From Haliclystus octoradiatus (taxonomy: Eukaryota; Cnidaria; Staurozoa; Stauromedusae; Haliclystidae): a stretch of 64,000 bases of DNA. Made by a program: the position numbers and the translations under genes. The stretch spans positions 11,968,864 to 12,032,863 of the forward strand of contig OU744451.1 in assembly GCA_916610825.1 (NCBI GenBank), in the 5' to 3' direction. Shown here piece after piece: positions 39,101 to 51,100 of this stretch. A model generated the notes under the pieces. The model worked only from the letters and a program-made list of their open reading frames with translations. It ran no database searches and was not told the origin of the DNA. How positions within the stretch are numbered: the first letter of the stretch is position 1; each line of letters opens with the position of its first letter.

Positions 39101-42100
39101 GAAAATGTAGAGAATCTGATTGAATCTGAGTTATCTAGTGGTAACATTGAAGACAACAACAGTGCAGAAGGTAAGAACACTTTGGCTTTATCCAATCGTT
39201 TGTCAGGTTTTGACTGTAGAAAACATCAATTTAAAGTCTTAATAAATTGTAGATGAGAGGTCAGAATTGACCACCAAAGCTGCAAAAGTACGTATTCCTG
39301 GTATAAAGACAAAAAGACTCAGTTGGAATGGATGTCTTTGTGATTGCACCGAAAAAATAAATACTCCAGAATTCAGAGGTAAACATATGTTGATCAGGTT
39401 TAAGGTCAAAACGTTACTGCAAAAATAATTATCTGCATATTAAAATTTCCGATAACTATGAATTGGAAATTTTTGCATAAATATAGGCCAATATAGATAT
39501 ATTTATTTTCAATTCATTTCATGTGAAAATGTGACTATTCAATTGCAAATTATATACGGGTGCCGAAGGGATATATACATTAATTACAAGATCGACCACT
39601 TTAGACGGTCCATAACCTCTAGCAATTTATAATTATTCCATCTTATGAGTTTTAATTTATAGCCCCCCCCCCCTAGGGCCGGATCTGGAACAACTTGAAA
39701 CTATAATTCAACTGAATTATCTGACTCAATCTACCAGACCGCTAGCAATGTCAATTATTTTTCAAAATAAATATTTGATTATTTAATTCTTGTATGTTCG
39801 GTATAACTTGAAATTAATCTGCTTATCTAACTTATGCTACCTAAAATTTATTGAAAAAATATTCAAGTTAATTAATTTATTCTATCCGGTGTAGATCTAC
39901 GTCAATTTCATGAACAGAGTTGGAGTACATTCATAATTGCCGCTAAAAAGCAGAATGATAAAATTTGGAAATTTGTCGAACCTGCCAGTATTGGAAAGCC
40001 TAAAGGATATTACCACCGTCGATGCTTCCAAAGATATGTTCAAAAACGAGTCATAGAAACATTGGCCGAACAAGATGAAGCAGATCAGGCTTCTGAAATG
40101 GAATTGTCGGGAAGTGATTCAGACCATGAAGTTCCTTCCAAAAGATCTTCCCGCCAGAGCACCAAAAGAATTGATAAATCAAAATGTATATTTTGTCAAG
40201 GTTAGTAATCCGGCTATAATAATAATATTTTATATAATATAGCGCTATTTCAATAAAAATATCCAATAGCGCTTTTAAATATATACAATTAAAAATGGTA
40301 AAAAGGGATATAAAAATAAATTGTATTTATTGGCTATGGTAGTATAATCCTTAAATATAATCGGACGATATATGATATATATACAGGCTCTCCTTCAAAT
40401 GACATGAACGTGAATTATATGTATGTCTTTATAGATGAAAAGAAAAGAAAAGTACCCAAAAGTTCAAGAAAAATCGTTGAGCCACTTACAAGATGCACAG
40501 GTAGTGCAAATGCCACAGCTGGAGAATCCAAATTAATATATGTTGCAAAGCTTCGAAAGGACCACGATCTTTTGAGGGAGCTGGAAGGTGGGCCAGCGGT
40601 AGATCCGATAGCAGGTGATACCCTGTATCACAACTCCTGTTATTCTAACTACACACACAAAAAAGCTGTAGATAAACTTTTGTCTGAGCAAAGTGGGGTA
40701 TGTGAGAAAGTTATTCACATCGACTCCTATACCGAGGCATTTACCCAAATTGAACCAATATTAAACGAAATAACGGAAGGTCAGAAAATTATGTCATTGA
40801 CAAATTTGCGTAAATTATACATTGAAGAACTCTCGGCAATTAATGGCTGTGATTCATCAATATCGTATAGATCCGAACGTTTGAAAAAAAGGATCTTAAG
40901 CCGCTTTGACAATCGTATCGAATTTTTCCAACCAAAAGATCGAAGAAAATCCCAAATTCTATTTGCGTCAGATATCCAACGCACAAAACTTCTCTCTTTT
41001 TTTGAAGCAGCTTCATACGAAAGTATAGCTAATGGTGACGGTGAAGAGAATGAGGAGACCAGTGACATTGATCAATTTTCTCTCAGATTAGGTGGTACTG
41101 TATCAGCCGAACAAGAAGCAATGAAAATAATTTTTGAATCCGCATCAGTCATTAGGGCCACCATTCTGAAATCTAACTTCACCTCTGTTTGGCCAAATTT
41201 AGGTAGTGACCTAATCAGCAATTCTGATTCTTTGCCAATTATTCTATACAATTTTTTTTCCTGGGTTATACATGGAGTCGAAAAAACTTCAGAATTCACA
41301 ATGGAAAGAATAATCTTAGAAAAAAAACTTGAAGTGAGAGTTAATTCTATTGCGTCTGATTTACTGTTTGCTACGTCTCAGAGTCGCAAAGTCTCACCAA
41401 AACATATTTTATTGGCTACTACTATCCACCATTTGACTAGAAGTGAAAAAATTATCACAATATTAAACAGAATGGGGCATTGTATTGCTATGTCTCAGGT
41501 GCATGAAATCAACACAAAATTAGCTGAACAGCAATTGAACCATCTAGAAAAAAATACGTATCTACCCACCACCGTTTCATTCGGTCCTTGGACAACATTT
41601 TGTTGGGATAACAATGACCTATGTGAAGAAACCCAGACTGGATCAGGTACGTTCCATTGCACTATGGGCATTGTTATCCAACGCCGTACCTTTGGGCCCC
41701 AAGGGTTTGTAGAACAAACAAAGCGTTCAAGGAGGAGGTCCTTACAGAGGGCTTTTCCACCTGTTCTCCCTTTCATCCCTGAAAAAAAAGTAAATTCTAA
41801 CTCTGAGAATTCAATTTTTGATTACGAAGCAAAATCTTTGTCTTATGAAAGCTTGCAATTAGTCCCTTTCAAAATAGATCTTCTTTGGCTTATTTGCCGT
41901 TATGTCGAATCCCTGCAGGTCCCTAAGACCAATAGAATTCCTTCATGGTCCGGCTTTAATTCGATAATCAGCAAACCTAAAATCAAAAGCAAGGTCAGTT
42001 ATTGTCCTGTAATTAATGCTCCGCCGACACACCTTGATACAGTCTATACCCTTATGGTTAGATCTGTTTCAATGGCTTCTGCACTAGGGCAACCCAATAC

Positions 42101-45100
42101 CGTTATTGTCATGGACCAGGCTGTTTATGCCAAGGCAGTAGAAGTGAAGTGGAAGTGCCCTGGAGAGTTCAAGTCTGTTGTTTTGCGTCTAGGAGGGTTC
42201 CACGTTGCTTGCACCCTGTTGGCTATTATAGGAGTTAGATTTAAAAACAGTGGACTATTTGAGGTAATGATTGAGTCCGGAATTCTTGCCCCCGGTTCTC
42301 TTAATGGTGTTGTTTCTGGCAAGCATTACAACAGGAGTTTAAGGTGCCATAAATACGTTGCAGAAGCAATGTGCAGACTGATGTTCGAAGAGGTTGATTC
42401 TGGTGAGGAGGTGTATATTAACAGCGATGGAGTAAAAGACAATATTTTTACTCCACTTTTAAACGGCAATAACGATCCTCTTGTTAACGACGTTGAAAGA
42501 AACGATACATTAATTCGCTTAATGACGATTTTGGGCAAACTCAAAAAGTTTGAATCTCCTGTTTCAAAAATGTGGTTATCTTATGTTGATATTGTTTTTT
42601 TACTTTTGAGATTCATCAGAGCCACTAGAAGCGGAGATTGGAAGCTCCATTTGGCATGTGTTCATGACATGTTGCCTTGGTGCTTTGCGTATGACAGACC
42701 CAATTATTCTAGATACATGAGCCTTTATTGGTTTGAAATGGCCCAACTAAATGAAACACATCCAGCTGCGGCACAAGCCTTTGAAGATGGTGAGTTTTGT
42801 GTCCAGAGGTCACCGCATTCTTTTTCTCAGGTACCCGTTGACCAAACAATTGAACAGACCCTCAACAGGCAATCAAAAACACCAGGTGGAATCGTTGGTA
42901 TCAGTTACAATGATGCTGCAGTACAACGATGGACTCTGACAGCTCATGAAAGAGCTTCATTGTCAAGTCAATGCTGTGAGCTAGTAAATCTGTTTGATGC
43001 CGATGAAGACGGGCACAAAGATTGTCGGCAAAAGGTGAAGGAGAGAGACGAGGGTTGTATTCAGAGTGTTATTGGTGCTATTAAATCATGGTCCAATCCC
43101 TTTAAAGGACAAGATGACAATCAGAAGATTTACAATATCGCCTCCGGGGTAGTTGCTCCTTTGAACGTTCAGAAAAGTATGGATCAAGCTAAGGAAATTG
43201 GTATGAAGCAATTTCAATCATTTATTAGAGATAGATTAGTCAATTCTAATGTTAATTTTAACGAACCAATCCGTAAAAATAAATTGCTAACTTTTACATC
43301 CATAATTGCTAAAAGAAAAACAAAATTAGGATCAAAGGAAATTCTTTTAAAGGCTGATGTCGCCTTGTTCGCACGATTTGCAGCTCTTGCTCAATCAAGA
43401 TCTATGAACCTCAAAGATGTCATGTCTTACCCACTAGGGCCGTTGCCATGGTCACTGTCAAATCCGGATGGTACCATGTGCAAAACGGATAAATCCTCGA
43501 TCATTAAAACCCTAGAAGAATCGTTCCCTTGTTCCATTGTTTCACAGCCAGAAAAAGCTATATTTATTATAGATGGAATGGCTTTACTACAAAGTTTTCC
43601 TGGCCTCGGTCGTTCCGCATTATTTAAGGATTATGCTTTGGCGATTCTAAAATCTATTCTTAGAAAACAACATCAGACCTCTAAGAGAATCGATGTTGTT
43701 TTTGATACTTACCCAGATGATTCCATAAAAACTAGTGAACGAGCGAGGAGAAGTGGAGAATGCAAGATTGTGATAAGAATAGGCAATGGTGATCAAAAAG
43801 GACCCCATAGCTGGACAAATTTTTTAAAAGTCAGCGAGAATAAATGTAACTTAGTCAATTTTTTAATCACTGAATGGCAGAACTCTTCGTACTCTAATGT
43901 TATTGGTTTCAATATTTTGTATGCAACTTCAGGTTCTCGTTGTTGGCAATTGTCTTCTTTAAATGGGAACGTTTCTTGTCTCCCTGTTGAATGCCTTGCC
44001 AGCAGCCATGAAGAGGCTGATACCCGTTTATTTTTACATGCTAAACATGCTGCGATGTCTGATGCTGATTGCAATACAATCATAATTGAATCACCTGACA
44101 CTGATGTTGCAGTTATCGGCATCAGCGTAGCACAGCATTTCCAGTGTCAATTATTATTCAAGCATGGCATCAAGCATCGTATGCAGTTCTTAGATCTTAC
44201 TTTAATATCAAGCTCTCTGAATGAAAAAGCCGAAGGACTTATAGGGATGCATGCTTTGAGTGGGTGTGACTCTGTAAGCTCCTTCAAAGGGAAAGGGAAA
44301 AAAACAGCTCTGAAATTATTTTTTGATGGTAAATTTGATAATTTATTCTCTACCTTGGGCACCCAATTCTCTTCTATTCCTTTGATTGATGATTGCGAAG
44401 AGTTTGTTTGCGCTCTTTACGGAAAGTTTAATATTAAATCTGTGAACGAAGCTCGCTATCAATTGTTTTGCACAAAAAACTGCCAAAGTGCACAGCTTCC
44501 ACCATGTCGAAGTACACTTGAATTACATCTTGAACGAGCTAACTATCAAGCGGCCGTATGGAGAAGATGTCTGGTAGCGAACCCCACAATCCCTAGTCCG
44601 ATTGGGCACGGATGGGAAAAGGAAGAAAACATAATTGATATTCTATGGCTAAAAGATCAACCAGCTCCACGTGAACTCCTGGCATTAATTTCTTGTGGTT
44701 GCAAAAAAGACTGTTCAACTAATGCCTGCTCATGTCGATCAAGTGCATTAATGTGCACCGATGTATGTGGGTGTAGTCTTAATTCAGCTTGCATAAACAG
44801 AAAAATCAATGATACCGCCGACACTGAAGATTTACCATCAGAAGGAGACGATGACAATTCATCTGATAGCGAATAATTACGTTATAGTTTCCATCCTCGT
44901 TTTATTTGCTTCGTTTAATTTTAAACTGTTACCGCAAGTAATTTTCTTATTGGAGAGATTTTTACTGCTGTCCGAATTTTACAAAGACGTTTAATAAATA
45001 CAAAGTGTATAAGTATTATATTTTACACACTGCATTTTTTGTATCTCGTTTTTTATAGTAATGTATATATAGCTAATATCAAAGCATGCATATACTGTAT

Positions 45101-48100
45101 GGCCAGTATTTTTATAGTCAATCAAATTTAACGTAGCATGCTATATCTTTTTTACCGACCATTTACTGAAATGGTATGTGTCTTGTGATGACATTGCCTG
45201 ATTTTTTGTATCTCGTTTTTTATAGTAATATATATATAGCTAATATCAAAGCATGCATATACTGTATGGCCAGTATTTTTATAGTCAATCAAATTTAACG
45301 TAGCATGCTATATCTTTTTTACCGACCATTTACTGAAATGGTATGTGTCTTGTGATGACATTGCCTGATTTTTTGTATCTCGTTTTTTATAGTAATATAT
45401 ATATAGCTAATATCAAAGCATGCATATACTGTATGGCCAGTATTTTTATTGTCAATCAAATTTAACGTAGCATGCTATATCTTTTTTACCGACCATTTAC
45501 TGAAATGGTATGTGTCTTGTGATGACATTGCCTGATTTTTTGTATCTCGTTTTTTAAAGTAATATATATATAGCTAATATCAAAGCATGCATATACTGTA
45601 TGGCCAGTATTTTTATAGTCAATCAAATTTAACGTAGCATGCTATATCTTTTTTACCGACCATTTACTGAAATGGTATGTGTCTTGTGATGACATTGCCT
45701 GATTTTTTGTATCTCGTTTTTTATAGTAATTTATATATAGCTAATATCAAAGCATGCATATACTGTATGGCCAGTATTTTTATAGTCAATCAAATTTAAC
45801 GTAGTATGCTATATCTTTTTTACCGACCATTTACTGAAATGGTATGTGTCTTGTGATGACATTGCCTGATTTTTTGTATCTCGTTTTTTATAGTAATATA
45901 TATATATAGCTAATATCAAAGCATGCATATACTGTATGGCCAGTATTTTTATAGTCAATCAAATTTAACGTAGCATGCTATATCTTTTTTACCGACCATT
46001 TACTAAAATGGTATGTGTCTTGTGATGACATTGCCTAATTATAAATTACTACTATTATATAATAATAAGATAACTACTTTCTATGCATTCGTACACTGCA
46101 TATTGAAAATAGTTTTATAGTCAGTTAAAATTGATACTGCATCCTTTGTATTAATTAGACTATTAATGATGAATAGGGTGTCTCTAATTATGGTGCATTT
46201 TTATTTTGTATACTACCTATACATTTGAATATACCGTTATCACGAATCATTATAATAAAGTATTTCAAGTATTATAGTTATTCCTAAATAGATACTTTCG
46301 ATACATGAATAATATTAACATTCTATTTTCAATCAAGAAAGTCTATGGATGAAGACTGCAGACTTGTTATCACAGTCACATTACAAGACTCGTGAATAAT
46401 ACATCGGTAATAATTGAACAACATTTATGGCCTATAAAGTATATATATTCTCATAATCATCCAGAATGGATTATCATTCTATAATTATGTTACGATTTAC
46501 CATACGGCAAATGCGAACAATAATTTGAACATTTTCAACTTAATCATTTATCTAATTATTTTATGTAAATAATGTTGAACAACTGCATATCTTGCTACGT
46601 GGCCAATACACATTATCGGTCTGTTTACTTCTTTTACAAGTCATTATTCGTTTGTATTTGTACTAACTTTGCCAAACATTTATGCTTTCAAGCGGCTAAT
46701 AATTAAATGATTCAAGAAAAATGATGTTAAATTTGTAGTTTTTCATGTTCTTTCGGATAAAGATGTAGTGATGTATTCAAATTAGAATGCGATACTTTTC
46801 AAGTTGGGAAGAAGGACCGAAATTGATAAGAAAAGTTAGATCAAAACAAAGATCTGCCATATTGTTTATAGTCAAAACCATAGCAACAGAACGAAAAGTA
46901 CTGGATCGAGCGCGTCCAAGGATCGGAAAATTCAATTTCAAAATGGAGATTGCACATTTTACTTTCAATTTCTTAATACAAACCGTAGACAGATTTAGTA
47001 ACCTTCTGCTTCACCCAAACATGTCTAACAGGTAAAATAATATATTTCATATGTTTTTATTTTCAAATATCTAAAAAAATCTTCCTCGGACGGATGTAGG
47101 TAACTTGAGTTTCGTCAAATAGCTATTGGCCGGCGGACTAATACAGAGATATGTGCACAATTCATTGTGATGACACCTTAGCGCGAAGGAGTCCTGGTAA
47201 CGAGTAGAATGTAAAATTTGAAAAGAAACCTTCGCGCATACAGGTCTGTTGAGGCATAGATTATAGAATACAGGGGGTTGGCAACTAAGGTCTGGGCACG
47301 AAATATGTTTTTGTTTGAGATTTTCCGGAAACACGTGATCTTCACCAGAAACAGAATTTCGTCAAGTGAAATTTTTTCAAGTGTCATTACAGCAATGCGG
47401 TCAACTGTTCTACTCATTTTATCATCGTTCATATCTTTAAGCTGGCTAGTAAAAATACACTTGATTATTCCATTATTTTAAATGGGTGGTCAATTAAATA
47501 GCAACGGTTTTCAGTACTTCGAATTTCTTAAACGTGGAAGGCAACGAAGAAAATGGTGAATCAATCGATGAAAGTTCAGAAGAGCGCGCCTACAGAAAAG
47601 TTAACGTTGTGCAATTGCTAAAGGATTTGCAAATCAGAAGGCGGTTTAACGGTATCGGTAGCCCTTCACACACAATCAAAACACACTGATATAAAATTGT
47701 CCATCGATGAAGATGAAGGTAAGTTCACGGGAAAATGAATCTGCTCTTCTCAAAAGTTACTACGAATGAGTTATTTCCTCAGACAAATCTGGAGATTATG
47801 AGTCAAATATATTCAACAATTTTTGTCTATTCCCTACAAATCTGCTCGTTAGTAATAAAAACATCTATCTGAAATTCATTACGTGGATGAGCACCTTCGG
47901 AAAGTTTATTTAGTATCGTTGTGGAAGTGTGAAAATAATTTCGTAATTAATCATAAGGACATCAGATGAACTCTTGAAGCAAACAAACTTTGAATGTTTT
48001 GCAAAAGCCAAACGTTTAATCTACCTGGGATGTAGCAGTACAACACTCTGGTTTAGAAGATAACAATACTGATGAAATTATTTGTATTTGTCTACAAAGT

Positions 48101-51100
48101 ATTATAATTTAATATATGAAGTGAGATAATTTTCGTACACGAACGACCTGGGATTACTGCTTGTAACTTGAGAGAGAAACTGGAATTGAAAAAGAAATCG
48201 CTAAGGAACAAATTAAAAGAAAATTCAAACTCTAAAGTAACAGCAAGTCAACATTAATTTGAATAATAAGGTGAACATCCATAATTTGATATTGTGTAAA
48301 ATGCATTGTAAATGTAAGTGTAACATAACATGATAATAAATGTTGTACATCGACACTGAATGTTTTTAAAAGTGTTTTAACTTTCCAAAACAGTTATCGA
48401 TATTTGCACCATATCTTGTTTATTCTGTGTATCGCTTGCTAAATTTTTGTAGTGTATTCATTGTATTCCCTCTGCTGTGATACATACACTATCCTTATTA
48501 TTTGTTATGTGATGAAAATTGTTGAGTGTATTTTGTGCAAGTTGTATGTCGCATGCCTATATAGGCTGCTTAGCTGTAAACTGTAGGCCTATCCCTGTCA
48601 TTTAGAAGCGCAATTATTTTTCAGTGATCATTTCAGCTTGATTGTGATTTGTTAGTTATAAGAATATTTGTAGATTAATTCAATCACGACAATCACATAC
48701 ATTTTCTTTTTCAAAGTTACAAACATTAATTTGCAAATTGCAAAAGCGATCAAAGCAATATTTTGGTGAAATATACCGCAAAACATGGTGAATAAATTGG
48801 CCATATCTACTCGCTATTTGGTTTAAGCGTAATTAAATTGTCATGGACATTCAAAGTAAGCTCTATTTAACATTGTCAAAACATAAAACTTCAAAAAAAT
48901 ATTGAGCAACGTAGGATATTATAGTATGCAAGTTAGGAAGATTACAAGGTTTTGACCACATCGTTGTAATCTACTGTCGAGTCAAGATCACGTGACTTCG
49001 TTTCGCGCCAAATTCGACATAATCTGACAGCGCAGCCGAGAACAATAGAGTTGCCAATCCCTGTATTCTATAATCTATGGCTATGGTAAATGTTGGTACT
49101 ACATTCCCTGGTGGAAAATGATCAGTAACAAAGCATGACCATTTTAAGTTCCTAAGAGTGCCTAAGTACGGTAACAAGCAACAAGACTCATATTAACATT
49201 TAGCACCATTTCCAGTGTTATATTTACTATTTGTTTTGAAATCTTCTTCAAATCTTTCTGCCAATAAATATATAGTGCACAAACTACAGGTAGAAACATG
49301 TTTTGTTAATAGCGTGCAGAAACGTTTTGATAACTCTCAGATTGGATATGAAATATTTCAAAAGAAGATTTGATAGGTTAGGAAATTTTACGATTTTTTA
49401 AAGAGTTCGCCCACCTCCCTTCACATTTGTCGTAATATGTAATTACGTAGTACTAATATATAATCTTATTCTATGCATGCGCTGCTGTATATTACACAGT
49501 TGTTAACATTTATGATCATAATAGAGTTCACAGTTATTGAAGCTGGTTGTGTTCTTTGTGTGTTACTATTATCATAAGACATGGTGTCAGATGTTTAAAT
49601 TATTATAATTACAAGATTGACTAAGTTAGTTCGCTGATCAATAATTGATTACGCCAAATTGCCTACATAAGAATGGCTAAATACACACAACCAGAGAAGT
49701 TTGACTTCAAAGCCGAACATTGGGAGGATTGGCTTGAAGATTTTAGATGGTTTATGAGAGCAACAGAGCTTACACAAAGCCGAAGGAGAGAGTCAGAGAG
49801 ATGCGCTCCTATACTGCATGGGTACAAAAGATGCCGTAAAAATCCTGAAAACATTTACATGGGATACCAAACGTATAGCAAAATCGGATGGTACATTTGA
49901 AACACTGAGAGAAAGTGACAATAACTTTGAAACAGTGACAAGAAAATTTACAGAATATTTTCTACCTAAAAGAAATCTACACAAGAGAGCAATTTTTCAA
50001 ACTCGTACTCAATTGGAAAACGAAACGGTTGAAGAATACGTGCGAGAATTACAAAAGTTAATATAGCATTGTAAATATCTTGACGCAGATGAACAAGTTA
50101 GAGATAGAGTAGTGATTGGATTGCGTGATGCTCAAGTGAGACAAAAGTTGCAATTGACTGCTGATTTAACATTGTCTAAAGCAATCACAATCGCTCGTCA
50201 AACAGAAATGGTAAAACTTCAGATGAAAGAACAAAATAAAGCTAGTTCAAGTGAAAATGATCTACAAGAGGTTAAATATAAGAAAAACAAAGGAAAGAGA
50301 TTTCAGAACAATAGACAACAATGGAAAACAACGGAAAACAATCGAAAAACTCAAAAGCGAATACTGGAGATTGTGGTCGCTGTGGTAGAAATCACAAAAA
50401 GGGCGTTGTCCAGCACATGGTAAGACGTGTCATAAATGTAAAAATACAGGACATTTTGCCAGTAAATGTAGATCTACTAATATAAGAGAAGTAGCTACAG
50501 ATAATGACAGTAGTGATAATGATAGTGGTACCCTATTTCTTGATGCATTATTTGCGAAAGCAGATATTGAGAGATGGACAGTCCAATTAGAAATTTCAAA
50601 GACAAATGTTAATTTCAAAATCGATACTGGAGCAGATGTAACTATCATGAGTGAAAGTTCATTTGATTTGTTAAAAGTGAAACCAACATTATCACAATCT
50701 AAGATGAAGTTAACGTCACCAGGGGGAGATGTATCTGTAAAAGGCTTATTTACTACCACTTTACATAAAAATGGCAAGAGATCGCAAGTAAAAATTTACG
50801 TATGTGATGGTCCCAAGAATAATTTACTAAGCCGAGAAGCATGTATAAATTTGGGATTAATTGCACGATTAGACGAAACAGAAATATTTGATAGCCATGG
50901 TTTAATGGATACTGCTCCTGTAAACATTGTATTAAAAGCAAATATGTTTTGTTAATAGCGTGCAGAAACGTTTTGATAACTCTCAGATTGGATATGAAAT
51001 ATTTCAAAAGAAGATTTGATAGGTTAGGAAATTTTACGATTTTTTAAAGAGTTCGCCCACCTCCCTTCACATTTGTCGTAATATGTAATTACGTAGTACT

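Larger units (their letters stand above)
38618..47140 (+). mobile_element. Academ-type (XPG-bearing) DNA transposon, 8523 bp, apparently complete
   Basis: The termini are perfect 13-bp inverted repeats, TAGTCCGCCGGCC at 38618-38630 and its complement at 47128-47140. They are flanked by a 3-bp direct repeat ATA (38615-38617 and 47141-47143). Imperfect inverted similarity continues inward for about 290 bp (to about 38914 and 46855). Shared blocks are AAGTTACC, AGGAAGAT, ATATTTTACCTG, GCAGAAGGTTA, TCCAGTACTTTTCGTTC and CAATATGGCA. The element carries one spliced gene (39098-44876) and a six-copy tandem array. Academ elements are known for 3-4-bp target duplications and for a transposase fused to an XPG nuclease and a Cys cluster; all of these are met here. 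It sits in PARP4 intron 1, antisense to that gene. Confidence 0.88.

Noticed and set aside
40404-44876. The 1490-codon frame as a stand-alone host gene starting at ATG 40404
   Set aside because: Phase-compatible upstream exons with good splice signals extend it, and flanking inverted repeats with a target duplication show it belongs to a transposon. The first 11 codons of the frame are probably intron.
40404-44876. KDZ (Kyakuja-Dileera-Zisupton) transposase, suggested by the Cys-rich motifs
   Set aside because: The Cys cluster is C-terminal and follows an XPG-like domain, and the target duplication is 3 bp. This fits Academ better.
45035-46036. CRISPR-like array
   Set aside because: The units are contiguous 167-bp repeats without unique spacers, in a eukaryotic transposon.
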